Assembly (NCBI GenBank): GCA_026705765.1
Contig: JAPPAB010000029.1
Span: forward strand, 1-64,000
DNA from: Gemmatimonadota bacterium
GTDB taxonomy: Bacteria > Latescibacterota > UBA2968
DNA: 64,000 nt
Direction: 5' to 3'
Shown one piece after another: positions 42,629-52,219 of the stretch (the stretch's first letter is position 1; each line of letters starts with the position of its first letter). The position numbers and the translations under genes were made by a program. A model generated the notes under the pieces. It was not told where the DNA came from, searched no databases, and saw nothing but the letters and a program-made list of their open reading frames with translations.

Positions 42629-44104
42629 ATGGTCGAGACAGTCAAATTATTCCTCAATGGCGAATGGGTGGCATCTGAAACAACGGAAAAAGTACCGGTT
42701 TACAACCCATCGGATGGAACAGAAATAGCCGCAACGCCCTTATGTGGCGCGTCAGAAATAGATCGCGTAGTGCAATCAGCCGCAGACGCATTTCCCGAAT
42801 GGGCAAATACACCGGCCGTTGACCGCGCGCGCGTAATGTTCCGGCTTGTCGCACTCATGGAAACCCACTTCGAAGAACTGGCCCAACTCGTAACCCTCGA
42901 AAACGGCAAAACCATAGAAGATGCGCGAGGCGAAATTCGACGCGGGATAGAAGTCGCAGAATTTGCCTGTGGTGCGCCTGCTCTCATGATGGGCGACTCG
43001 CTGGAAAATATCGCACAGGGAATAGATTGTGACACCATCCGACAACCTATAGGCGTATCTGTAGGTATAACGCCATTCAACTTCCCATCTATGGTACCCA
43101 TGTGGACATTGCCCATCGCCCTGGTATGTGGCAACACCTACGTATTAAAGCCATCGGAGCGCGTACCCTTGAGCGCGATTCGAATTGGCGAATTATTGGC
43201 CGAAGCCGGATTGCCGCCCGGCGTATTCAACATCGCACACGGCGGAAAAGACGCGGTAGATGCACTACTCGCCCATCCCGAAGTCAAAACCGTTTCATTC
43301 GTCGGATCAACACCTGTGGCGCGCTATGTCTATGAAACAGCCACCCGCAACGGCAAACGCGTACAATCAGCCGGTGGCGCAAAAAATTACTTAATCGTAT
43401 TGCCCGACGCCGACCTGGACTCAACCGTAGCTGCCGTCATGGGATCTGCTTATGGCTGTGCCGGAGAACGGTGCATGGCCGGCAGCGTACTCGTCTGTGC
43501 CGAAGGTGCAGGCGACCGTTTCCTGGAACCGCTCAGTGAAACCGCACGCGAATTTCGGGTGGGACCAACCGACCGCGACCCCGGTGTAGATATGGGACCA
43601 GTAGTGACCAAAACGCACCTGGACCGCATCCATCAACATATCGAAAACGGATTGCGAGAAGGCGCAGAATTAATCGTAGATGGCCGCAATATACAGGTCG
43701 AAGAAACACCACATGGCTTCTACCTGGGCGCAACAATTTTCGATCGTGTAAAACCCCAGATGTCCATTGCGAGAGAAGAAATCTTCGGACCCGTATTATC
43801 GACCATGCACACAGACGACTTGGAGGGAGCCATTGCCCGGTGCAACGCCAGCGGATACGGCAACGCAGCCGTATTGTTCACATCCAGTGGCGGAGCCGCG
43901 CGCAAATTTCGCCACGAAGTAAACGCAGGCATGGTCGGTATCAACATCGGCGTCCCCGCGCCCATGGCATTCTTCCCCTTCTCCGGATGGAACAATTCCT
44001 TCTTCGGCGATTTACATGTACAGGGCACCGAAGGCGTATCGTTCTTCACCCGACAAAAGGTCACAATCAGCCGATGGATTGACACAAAGCGGCAATTCTT
44101 TTAG
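42629..44104 (+). CDS. mmsA: CoA-acylating methylmalonate-semialdehyde dehydrogenase (MmsA/IolA type)
   Basis: 491 residues, usual length. Catalytic C282 in GCAGERCMAGS; cofactor motifs FVGSTPVARYVYE and GVSVGITPFNFPSMVPMW; the glutamate of ordinary aldehyde dehydrogenases is replaced in SAGGAKNYLIVLPDAD, the hallmark of the CoA-dependent MmsA group. It turns methylmalonate or malonate semialdehyde into propionyl- or acetyl-CoA in valine and inositol breakdown. Its location after IolE-like, cupin and sulfatase genes favours the inositol-like role. Confidence 0.92.
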   Translation: MVETVKLFLNGEWVASETTEKVPVYNPSDGTEIAATPLCGASEIDRVVQSAADAFPEWANTPAVDRARVMFRLVALMETHFEELAQLVTLENGKTIEDARGEIRRGIEVAEFACGAPALMMGDSLENIAQGIDCDTIRQPIGVSVGITPFNFPSMVPMWTLPIALVCGNTYVLKPSERVPLSAIRIGELLAEAGLPPGVFNIAHGGKDAVDALLAHPEVKTVSFVGSTPVARYVYETATRNGKRVQSAGGAKNYLIVLPDADLDSTVAAVMGSAYGCAGERCMAGSVLVCAEGAGDRFLEPLSETAREFRVGPTDRDPGVDMGPVVTKTHLDRIHQHIENGLREGAELIVDGRNIQVEETPHGFYLGATIFDRVKPQMSIAREEIFGPVLSTMHTDDLEGAIARCNASGYGNAAVLFTSSGGAARKFRHEVNAGMVGINIGVPAPMAFFPFSGWNNSFFGDLHVQGTEGVSFFTRQKVTISRWIDTKRQFF

Positions 44105-44177
44105 CATAGGGGCGTGTTCGCCATTATCGGAAGGGGCTGAGCGGAAGGGATAACCGCTATTCTCACAGGCAAATGCT

Positions 44178-44699
44178 ATGCACGCACTCAATTTTTGGAA
44201 AACAGTGACAATGGATCACAGCCATTTTTTAGAGAACCTGATCACTTTATTGGCAGAACACGACATTGCGTATTGCGTAATTGGTGGGCAAGCCGTCAAT
44301 GCCTATGTAGAGCCAGTGGTCAGCCTGGATCTCGATCTGGTTGTCGCTATTGCACAATTCAAACAAGTTGTAGCCTTGTTGGAAGCGAACTTTGAGGTAA
44401 AGCAATTTCCCCATAGCCTCAACGTGTATCAAAAAGGGTCCGACTTACGCGTACAAATTCAAACAGATGCGCGATATTTTGATTTTCCAGATCGCGCTGC
44501 ACCGCGCGAAATACTCGGCCTTGAACTGCCAGTTGCTCGTCTTGAAGATACATTACAGGGCAAAATATGGGCTGCGATGGATACGGACCGACGCAGCAGC
44601 AAACGGCAAAAAGATCTGGCCGACATTGCTCGCCTCATTGAAACGTATCCTTTTCTACAATCGCGCGTTCCATCAGAAATCCTTTCAAAACTGGTGTAG
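44178..44699 (+). CDS. small nucleotidyltransferase-fold protein (AbiEii/MNT-like)
   Basis: 173 residues from ATG 44178, or 162 from ATG 44211; neither ribosome-binding site is strong. The nucleotidyltransferase signature is present: YCVIGGQAVNAY, then SLDLDLVV supplying the DxD metal pair. It is alone, with no HEPN, AbiEi or other antitoxin partner adjacent, and lies between mmsA and proA. Similar proteins occur as toxin-antitoxin parts or as unlinked genes of unknown role. Confidence 0.75.
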   Translation: MHALNFWKTVTMDHSHFLENLITLLAEHDIAYCVIGGQAVNAYVEPVVSLDLDLVVAIAQFKQVVALLEANFEVKQFPHSLNVYQKGSDLRVQIQTDARYFDFPDRAAPREILGLELPVARLEDTLQGKIWAAMDTDRRSSKRQKDLADIARLIETYPFLQSRVPSEILSKLV

Positions 44700-44723
44700 C
44701 GACCAGGCCAATCAGGAGGAAAC

Positions 44724-46061
44724 ATGGCAGATGATATCAAAGCTGCGGCGAGAACCGCGCGGCAGGCTGCACTCGCATTGAGTCAGGCAACGGAAAAACA
44801 GCGCAATGCCGCGCTCGAGGCCATAGCACAGGCATTGCATGCTAATCGCGATCACATTTTGGAAGCCAACAAACGCGATCAGACAGCGGCAGAAAAAATG
44901 CTGGCACAGGGAGAAATCACCCTCCCCCTGATCAAGCGCCTGAAAGTAGATGATGAAAAGCTGGACAGTGAAATAATAGTTGGCGTCCGCAGTGTCGCAG
45001 CCCAAGAAGACCCCATTGGCAAAACGCAGGCCGCGACCGAATTGGACGAAGGCCTCAACCTCTATCGCGTAACCGTCCCAATAGGCGTAATAGGCGTGGT
45101 CTTTGAATCGCGCCCCGACGCGCTGGTGCAAATCGCGACACTATGTCTAAAATCCGGCAATGCCATCATGCTCAAAGGCGGCAGCGAAGCATTTCACAGT
45201 AACCGCGCACTGGCCGAAATCATGGTCGCTGCAACGGCTGACCTGGACGGCATCCCCGAAGGATGGATGCACCTTCTGGAAACGCGAGAAGAAGTCGCGG
45301 GCATTCTCGAACTACACGACCTCATCGACCTGATCATTCCGCGCGGCGGCAATGAATTCGTACAACACATCATGAACAACACAAAAATCCCCGTCATGGG
45401 GCATGCCGACGGCATCTGCCATGTGTACGTGGATAAAGACGCCGACCTGAAAAAAGCCGTGCGCATCGCCATCGATTCCAAGACGCAGTACGCAGCCGTC
45501 TGCAACGCCGCCGAAACCCTGCTGGTACACGCCGAAATCGCCAGGAACTTTTTCGCCACGGCAATACAACAACTCACCGACGAAGGCGTCTTGATCCGCG
45601 GCGACGCCCGCACCCTGGACCTCGCCGCCAGCGCAGATGCCCTGACCCCGGCCAGTGACAGCGACTGGTCAACCGAATACCTCGACTATGTCCTATCGGT
45701 CAAAGTCGTCGATTCGGTCGAAGAAGCAATTGCCCACATCAACGAATACAGCAGCCACCACACCGACGCGATCATAACCGAAAACCAGCAAGCCGCGAAA
45801 AGATTCTTGCAAGCCGTGGATTCGGCATCCGTCATACACAATGCGTCAACCCGGTTTGCCGACGGATTTCGCTATGGCCTCGGCGCCGAAGTGGGCATCA
45901 GCACCAACCGCCTGCACAGCCGCGGACCCGTGGGCCTCGAAGGCCTCGTCATCTACAAATACGTAGTAACAGGTAACGGACATATTGCGGACGATTACAT
46001 CGGCGAAAATGCCAGAACATTTACACATCGAAAACTGGATGCGGTCTGGCGTCCGGAATAA
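44724..46061 (+). CDS. proA: gamma-glutamyl phosphate reductase
   Basis: 445 residues from ATG 44724 (aggagg upstream). Motifs IGVIGVVFESRPDALVQIATLCLKSGNA, PRGGNEFV and catalytic C260 in YAAVCNAAETLLV are those of ProA. It reduces gamma-glutamyl phosphate to glutamate semialdehyde in proline synthesis. No proB or proC lies next to it. It lies just ahead of the M16 peptidase gene with a 21-nt gap. Confidence 0.95.
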   Translation: MADDIKAAARTARQAALALSQATEKQRNAALEAIAQALHANRDHILEANKRDQTAAEKMLAQGEITLPLIKRLKVDDEKLDSEIIVGVRSVAAQEDPIGKTQAATELDEGLNLYRVTVPIGVIGVVFESRPDALVQIATLCLKSGNAIMLKGGSEAFHSNRALAEIMVAATADLDGIPEGWMHLLETREEVAGILELHDLIDLIIPRGGNEFVQHIMNNTKIPVMGHADGICHVYVDKDADLKKAVRIAIDSKTQYAAVCNAAETLLVHAEIARNFFATAIQQLTDEGVLIRGDARTLDLAASADALTPASDSDWSTEYLDYVLSVKVVDSVEEAIAHINEYSSHHTDAIITENQQAAKRFLQAVDSASVIHNASTRFADGFRYGLGAEVGISTNRLHSRGPVGLEGLVIYKYVVTGNGHIADDYIGENARTFTHRKLDAVWRPE

Positions 46062-46082
46062 TATCAAATAAAAGGGAACATC

Positions 46083-48938
46083 ATGATCAGGAACTACGTT
46101 ATTCTACTCTGCTGTACGTGTATCATAACCTCGTGTGCAACAACGCAGACAGAAATTGAAACACCTCAACCACCAGCCCCCCAACCGCCGCCATCACCCA
46201 CCTTGTCCATCGACCCTGCTGTGCGAACGGGCAAACTGGCAAATGGGCTTCGCTACGTAATCCGGGAGAACAAACGACCGGAAAACCGCGCTGAACTGCG
46301 CCTCGTAGTCAATGCGGGATCCATTCTGGAAGACGAAGATCAGCAGGGACTGGCGCACTTTGCCGAACACATGGCATTTAATGGCACGGCCAACTTCCCC
46401 AAACAGGAAATAATCGATTTCCTCGAAAGCATTGGCATGCGCTTTGGCGCGCACTTAAATGCCTACACGAGTTTTGACGAGACCGTCTATATGCTTCGCA
46501 TGCCCACAGACAGCACCGAAGTAATGGAAAAAGCATTTCGCATCCTGGGCGACTGGGCGCATCGGGTAAAATTTGACCCCGAAGAAATAGAAAAAGAAAG
46601 GGGCGTGGTCATAGAAGAATGGCGTTCGGGACGCGGAGCCAGAGCGCGCATGCGCGACAAACAATTGCCGGTCTTGCTCAAAGACTCGCGTTATGCCGAG
46701 CGTTTGCCCATCGGCAAAAAAGCATTACTCGACACATTCAAGCACGAATCCCTCACGCGCTTTTATCGCGACTGGTATCGACCCGACCTCATGGCTATCA
46801 TTGCAGTGGGAGACTTTGAAACAGACGCGATTGAAACCCTGATCAAAAAGACCTTTGACCCGATACCAAAAGCAGAGAACCCGCGTGCCCGAACCGCCTA
46901 TACGGTTCCCGACCACGGTGAAACCCTATTTGCGATTACAACCGACCCGGAAAATTCTCAATCTTCCATCGATATCTATTTCATGCAAGATGTCGCGCCC
47001 GAAGGTACCGTGGAAGATTATCGCAGCATGCTCATTCGCAACATGTTCAACAGCATGCTCAATCAGCGATTTAGAGAAATAACCAAAAAGCCCGATCCAC
47101 CATTTCTGGGCGCAGGCTCCGGCCGCGGAAACCTCGTCAGAACCAAAGCTGCATACATCCTGGGCGCAGGCGTCAAAGAAGGGGGAATTGAACGCGGCCT
47201 GGAAGCCGTCTTAACAGAAGCCATTCGCGTCCAACGCCACGGATTTACGCAACCCGAAGTAGATCGCCTAAAAACCAACATGTTGCGCAGCATCGAACAA
47301 TCTTATCGCGAGCGCGACAGACGCCGTTCGCGCGGTTTTGCATCGGAATACATCCGTCACATATTGACAGGCGAACCCATTCCGGGCATTGAAATCGAAC
47401 GCGATTTATTTCAAAAATTACTCCCGAGCATTCAAGTCGAAGAAATCAACCGCCTCGTCGGCGAATGGATCACCGACAAAAACCGCGTCATCGTAGTCAC
47501 CGCACCCGAGAAAGATGGTCTCGCTGTTCCGTCCGAAGCGGACTTGCTGAACATAATCAACGAAGTCCAGCAAAAAGAGGTTGAACCCTATGTGGAAGAT
47601 GTATCCGACGACCCCCTCATCGCGAATATCCCAACGCCGGGAAAGGTCGTACGCGAAACAACAATCGACACCTTTGGCGTCACAGAATGGGCCTTGAGCA
47701 ATGGGGTAAAAGTCGTCATGAAGCCCACGGACTTCAAAAACGATGAAATCCTATTCACATCCTTCAGCCCGGGCGGTCATTCTCTATCAAGCGATGAAAA
47801 TTACATGGCGGCATCCACAGCGACATCAGCCATAATGGAAAGCGGTCTGGGAAAATTCAATCAAATTGAACTCAATAAAAAACTCGCCGGCAAAGTCGTG
47901 CGCGTATCGCCCCGCATCAGCAGCCTCAGCGAGGGCGTATCGGGCAGCGCGTCTCCCGAAGACATAGAAACCATGTTCCAACTCATACATCTCATCTTCA
48001 CAGAACCGCGTGCAGACTCTCTGGCATTTCAAGCACTACTGGACCGCTATCGAGGCATATTGCAAAACCGGGACATGAGACCAACGACAGCTTATTCCGA
48101 TACAATTCAAGTTACCATGTCTCAATACCACATCAGATCGCGCCCGCTATCAAACGAAATACTGGGGGAAATGGACCTGCAAAAATCGCTGGCATTTTAC
48201 AAAGACCGATTTGCCGATGCCAGTGACTTCACATTTGTATTTGTCGGCAACTTTGAGCCAGAAAAAATAAAACCCCTGATAGAAACCTATCTCGGCGGAT
48301 TACCCGCACTCAATCGCGGAGAAACCTGGCGCGACACAGGCGTCAGAGCACCAAAAGGCGTCATTGAAAAAACAGTGAAACGGGGACAAGAACCCAAAAG
48401 TAGCACACGGCTGATCTTCACCGGGCCCATTGATTACAACGATCGATTCAGGCGGTATGTCTTTGGCTCAATGGGCGACGTCTTGCAGATAAAACTTCGA
48501 GAATTACTCCGAGAAGACGAGGGCGGCACGTACGGCGTTGGCGTGCGCACATCTCTCTCGCGTTGGCCCGAAGGCCGATACAGCATCTCAATCAGCTTTG
48601 GATGCGATCCCGAACGGTTGGAAGAATTGACACAACTCGTCTTTGCCCAAATTGACAGCATGAAACAAAAACCCGTCGAACAATCCTACATCGACAAAGT
48701 GACCGAAATGGATCTGCGGGGTCGAGAAACGAACAAAAAAGAAAACGGCTACTGGCGCAGAACGCTGAGTACGTATTACCAGAATGAGATCGACTTGATG
48801 GCGTGGTTGACATACGAAGACGAAGTCATCAAAAAACTCACAGCAGAACACGTGCAGAAATCAACACAGCAATACTTCAACCTGGAAAACTACGCGCGAT
48901 TCGTCCTATTACCCGAAGAAGGGGTGACGGCAAAATGA
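46083..48938 (+). CDS. M16-family zinc metallopeptidase lipoprotein (pitrilysin type)
   Basis: 951 residues with a lipoprotein signal (MIRNYVILLCCTCIITSC, Cys18) and a proline-rich linker (30-40), so probably outer-membrane anchored. The inverted zinc motif HFAEH (H92, E95, H96) and E172, exactly 76 residues on, form the site. A second, inactive M16 half follows from about 510. Such two-part proteins are common processing peptidases or peptide-degrading enzymes. The stop overlaps the start of the IMP cyclohydrolase gene by four bases. Confidence 0.93.
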   Translation: MIRNYVILLCCTCIITSCATTQTEIETPQPPAPQPPPSPTLSIDPAVRTGKLANGLRYVIRENKRPENRAELRLVVNAGSILEDEDQQGLAHFAEHMAFNGTANFPKQEIIDFLESIGMRFGAHLNAYTSFDETVYMLRMPTDSTEVMEKAFRILGDWAHRVKFDPEEIEKERGVVIEEWRSGRGARARMRDKQLPVLLKDSRYAERLPIGKKALLDTFKHESLTRFYRDWYRPDLMAIIAVGDFETDAIETLIKKTFDPIPKAENPRARTAYTVPDHGETLFAITTDPENSQSSIDIYFMQDVAPEGTVEDYRSMLIRNMFNSMLNQRFREITKKPDPPFLGAGSGRGNLVRTKAAYILGAGVKEGGIERGLEAVLTEAIRVQRHGFTQPEVDRLKTNMLRSIEQSYRERDRRRSRGFASEYIRHILTGEPIPGIEIERDLFQKLLPSIQVEEINRLVGEWITDKNRVIVVTAPEKDGLAVPSEADLLNIINEVQQKEVEPYVEDVSDDPLIANIPTPGKVVRETTIDTFGVTEWALSNGVKVVMKPTDFKNDEILFTSFSPGGHSLSSDENYMAASTATSAIMESGLGKFNQIELNKKLAGKVVRVSPRISSLSEGVSGSASPEDIETMFQLIHLIFTEPRADSLAFQALLDRYRGILQNRDMRPTTAYSDTIQVTMSQYHIRSRPLSNEILGEMDLQKSLAFYKDRFADASDFTFVFVGNFEPEKIKPLIETYLGGLPALNRGETWRDTGVRAPKGVIEKTVKRGQEPKSSTRLIFTGPIDYNDRFRRYVFGSMGDVLQIKLRELLREDEGGTYGVGVRTSLSRWPEGRYSISISFGCDPERLEELTQLVFAQIDSMKQKPVEQSYIDKVTEMDLRGRETNKKENGYWRRTLSTYYQNEIDLMAWLTYEDEVIKKLTAEHVQKSTQQYFNLENYARFVLLPEEGVTAK

Positions 48939-49642
48939 CCATAGATGCCGACATGGATCGTTTAAAAAACGCCACCTATCCCGGTCGTGGTATTGTAATA
49001 GGGCAAACTCCTGATACCTCATGTATGGTTCAGATCTACTGGATCATGGGGCGCAGTCCCAGCAGTCGCAACCGCGTATTTGTGCGAGAAGGCGATGCGG
49101 TAAAAACCGACACTGTGGATAAATCCCATGACATTGATCCACTGACCATGTACTATCCCATCCGCGTATTGGGCAACGCGCATATCGTCACAAATGGCGA
49201 TCAGACCGACACCATCGTCCATACCTTGCAAAACGGCGGCTCTTTTGAATCAGCCCTCAAAACCCGCACTTATGAACCCGACGCCCCCAATTTCACACCG
49301 CGCATCTCTGGCCTTACCGACCTGGGCGACGCGCAAGCCTATCGACTATCGGTCTTAAAAACCGTTGGCGGTGATGCGCGCTATTGTTTGCGCCAATTCT
49401 TCAATTATGAAACCGCGATCCCCGGCACGGGCCACTGCATCACAACATATACAGACGACGGCAATCCCCTGCCCTCATTCCAAGGAGAGCCGTATGCCGT
49501 CGAATTATTCGACGACATACAGCAAACCGCCGATGTATTCTGGAACCTGTTAGACGAAGACAATCGCGTCTCGCTACTCGTAAAATTCATCCACCCCGAG
49601 ACCGCTAATCTGGTGATCGTGAACAAATACGGATCGGGATAA
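48935..49642 (+). CDS. PurO-type IMP cyclohydrolase
   Basis: 235 residues from ATG 48935, overlapping the previous stop (ATGA). The PF07826 pattern is clear: YPGRGIVIGQTPD, MGRSPSSRNRVFV, PIRVLGNAHIVTNGDQTDTI and YEPDAPNFTPRISGL. This family, first known from archaea, closes the inosinate ring in purine synthesis independently of bacterial PurH. Whether the bacterial version has the same role is uncertain, and purH is not visible in this window. Confidence 0.85.
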   Translation: MTIDADMDRLKNATYPGRGIVIGQTPDTSCMVQIYWIMGRSPSSRNRVFVREGDAVKTDTVDKSHDIDPLTMYYPIRVLGNAHIVTNGDQTDTIVHTLQNGGSFESALKTRTYEPDAPNFTPRISGLTDLGDAQAYRLSVLKTVGGDARYCLRQFFNYETAIPGTGHCITTYTDDGNPLPSFQGEPYAVELFDDIQQTADVFWNLLDEDNRVSLLVKFIHPETANLVIVNKYGSG

Positions 49643-49666
49643 AAACCCGCAGGGAGGAGCACCTCT

Positions 49667-50764
49667 ATGGAACCCATCAAATACGGTATGTTCATCATGC
49701 CCTTCCACGCCCCGGACAAGCCGTTGAGTCAGGGATTTGACGAGGATTTGGAACTCGTTGTCAAAGCCGAAGAACTGGGCTTTGATGAATTTTGGATCGG
49801 CGAACACCACACCATGAAATACGAAACCATTGTCACGCCCGAAATTTTCATCGGGCGCGCCCTGGGTGAGACCCAGAGCATCCGCCTGGGACCGGCACCG
49901 GTCTGTTTGAACCTGCACCACCCCGCCTATGTCGCCAGTCGTCTATCTTTTTTGGATCACCTGTCCAAAGGCCGACTCAATCTGTGCTTTGGCCCGGGCA
50001 GTGTCACCTCAGACCAGGAACTGTACGGCCTGGATCCCAAATCGGGCGGCGCAATGACCGGGGAAGCCATTGACGCCATCCTCAATTTATGGACATCGGA
50101 TCCACCCTACGAGCACCGGGGGAAATACTGGCAATTCCAGCTCAAAGACAATATTGACGAGGAAACCCAGATCGGCTTCATCCACAAACCCTTTCAACAG
50201 CCCCACCCGCCCATCGCCATGCCGGGAATGAGCCGCAACTCACACAGCATGCAAACAGCTGGCGAGCGCGGCTTCCAGCCCTTTTCCGCCTGCCTGATAT
50301 CGGGCAACGTGGTAGCCGACAACTGGCAGATCTACGAGCAGAGCGCCCTGCAGGTGGGACGGCAACCACAGCGGACCGACTGGAAAATCGCCCGCTCAAT
50401 CTTTCTCGCCGACACCACGGCCGAAGCCGTAAAAAAGGCGCGGCACAATTCCCTGGCAAAAAATTACGAATACATCGGACGCCTATTCGACAGGGGCCTG
50501 GGGCGCCAGGTGTACAAGCGCGACCTGGACATGCCCGACTCCGAGTGCAATCTGGACTATTTGATGACCGAACAGATCATCGCTGGCGACGTCGATGAAG
50601 CACTGCGTCGCTTGCTGGACCTGTTCGAGGAAACCGGACCCTTTGGCACGCTCGTGCTAATGGGCTACGACTGGGACGACAAAGATAGTTGGATATACAG
50701 CATGGAATTATTCGCCCGTGAACTAATGCCAGCTTTGAACAAAGCAGTAGGCGCAGTACCGTAG
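49667..50764 (+). CDS. LLM-class flavin-dependent monooxygenase
   Basis: 365 residues from ATG 49667 with ggaggag upstream. Bacterial-luciferase-like TIM barrel: KAEELGFDEFWIGEHHTMKYE, GSVTSDQELYGLDP and PHPPIAMPGMSRNS. Uses reduced flavin and oxygen to attack C-C, C-S or C-N bonds; the substrate is unknown. It lies upstream of two haloacid-dehalogenase-type HAD genes, 10 nt ahead of the first. Confidence 0.9.
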   Translation: MEPIKYGMFIMPFHAPDKPLSQGFDEDLELVVKAEELGFDEFWIGEHHTMKYETIVTPEIFIGRALGETQSIRLGPAPVCLNLHHPAYVASRLSFLDHLSKGRLNLCFGPGSVTSDQELYGLDPKSGGAMTGEAIDAILNLWTSDPPYEHRGKYWQFQLKDNIDEETQIGFIHKPFQQPHPPIAMPGMSRNSHSMQTAGERGFQPFSACLISGNVVADNWQIYEQSALQVGRQPQRTDWKIARSIFLADTTAEAVKKARHNSLAKNYEYIGRLFDRGLGRQVYKRDLDMPDSECNLDYLMTEQIIAGDVDEALRRLLDLFEETGPFGTLVLMGYDWDDKDSWIYSMELFARELMPALNKAVGAVP

Positions 50765-50774
50765 AGATCAAAAA

Positions 50775-51482
50775 ATGACAATCAAAGCATTGACATTTGA
50801 CGTATTCGGCACAGTGGTCGATTGGCGCAGTTCAGTCATCCGCGACGGCGAGCGATTGGGCGAGCGACTGGGATTGGACATCGATTGGGCTGCATTTGCC
50901 GATGCGTGGCGCGGGGGCTATGGCCCATCGATGAACCGCGTCCGCACGGGCGAATTGCCCTGGACAAAAATCGACGACCTGCACCGCATGATCCTGGACG
51001 AACTCCTGAAAAAATTCGGCATCTCGGGATTATCCGAAGAAGAAATCGCGGACTTCAATCGCGTCTGGCATCGCCTCGACCCCTGGCCCGATGCCGCAGG
51101 CGGCTTATGGCGGTTAAAATCGCGGTACCTGATCTCCACACTATCCAACGGCAATGTATCGCTACTCGCCAACATGGCCAAATACGGCGGACTACCCTGG
51201 GATTGCATCTTATCCGCTGAATTGGCCGGGCATTACAAACCCGATGCCGAAACCTATTTAAAAGCCATCGAACTGCTCAGTTGTGAACCCCGGGAAGTCA
51301 TGATGGTCGCCGCCCATCAGGGCGACCTGCACCATGCAGCTGGCGTCGGCATGAAAACAGCATTCGTATTCCGACCCCTCGAACGGGGCCCCAACGCCAA
51401 AAAAGACTTACCCCCCGATCTGGACTTCGACATCATAGCCCATGACTTTCACGACCTCGCCGATCAACTGGGATGTCATTAA
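50775..51482 (+). CDS. HAD hydrolase, haloacid dehalogenase type II-like
   Basis: 235 residues. Nucleophile D9 in LTFDVFGTVVDWR, motif II serine in STLSNGN, motif III lysine and tyrosine in YKPDAETY, and VAAHQGDL near 178. This is the L-2-haloacid dehalogenase subgroup, which turns 2-halo acids to 2-hydroxy acids by inversion; phosphatase activity is possible. A second HAD follows immediately, and a LarA racemase is four genes downstream. Confidence 0.85.
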   Translation: MTIKALTFDVFGTVVDWRSSVIRDGERLGERLGLDIDWAAFADAWRGGYGPSMNRVRTGELPWTKIDDLHRMILDELLKKFGISGLSEEEIADFNRVWHRLDPWPDAAGGLWRLKSRYLISTLSNGNVSLLANMAKYGGLPWDCILSAELAGHYKPDAETYLKAIELLSCEPREVMMVAAHQGDLHHAAGVGMKTAFVFRPLERGPNAKKDLPPDLDFDIIAHDFHDLADQLGCH

Positions 51483-51484
51483 AA

Positions 51485-52219
51485 ATGAAACTCACCGATT
51501 TCAAAGTCCTCACATTCGATTGCTATGGCACACTCATCGACTGGGAAACCGGGATGATCAAAGGACTGGAGCCGCTCCTATCAAAGGTCGAACGAAAATT
51601 GTCGCGCAATGAAATCCTTCAAGCGCACGCGCGACACGAATCAACGCAACAAGCCTGGACGCCGGGCATGCGCTATTCCGAACTCCTCGCCATCGTCTAT
51701 AAACGTCTCGCCGAAGAATGGGGCATCGCCGTCACGCCCGATGAGTGCGCCGCTTATGGTCAATCGATAAAACAATGGCCAGCGTTTTCCGATTCTCCCG
51801 ACGCGCTACAATATCTCAAAAAGCACTACAAACTCGCGATCCTGTCCAACGTCGATAACAACAGCTTTAAATACAGCAACGACCGTCTCGGTGTTGAATT
51901 TGACGCCATATACACGGCCGAAGACATAGGATCGTACAAACCTGCGGATCGAAACTTCAAATACATGCTGGAACACCTCAAATCGCTCGGCATTGAAAAA
52001 TCGGAAATTCTACACACCGCAGAAAGCTTATACCACGATCACATCCCGGCAAACAAAAACGGACTCGCCACCTGCTGGATCTACAGGCGCTTCAACGACG
52101 AAGGCTTCGGCGCGACCATAGACCCGGGCGAAATGCCAAACTACAATTTTCAATTCAATAGCATGGCAGAACTCGTAAAGGCACACCAGGAGGCTTTTTC
52201 TCAAGGAGACATACCATGA
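51485..52219 (+). CDS. second HAD hydrolase, haloacid dehalogenase-like
   Basis: 244 residues from ATG 51485, 2 nt after the first HAD; ATG 51473 lies inside the preceding frame and has no ribosome-binding site. Nucleophile D12 in LTFDCYGTLIDWE, serine in AILSNVDNNSF, lysine in YKPADRNF and the HTAESLYHD acidic loop. It keeps the haloacid dehalogenase style but diverges at motif III. The stop overlaps the next start (ATGA). Confidence 0.84.
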   Translation: MKLTDFKVLTFDCYGTLIDWETGMIKGLEPLLSKVERKLSRNEILQAHARHESTQQAWTPGMRYSELLAIVYKRLAEEWGIAVTPDECAAYGQSIKQWPAFSDSPDALQYLKKHYKLAILSNVDNNSFKYSNDRLGVEFDAIYTAEDIGSYKPADRNFKYMLEHLKSLGIEKSEILHTAESLYHDHIPANKNGLATCWIYRRFNDEGFGATIDPGEMPNYNFQFNSMAELVKAHQEAFSQGDIP

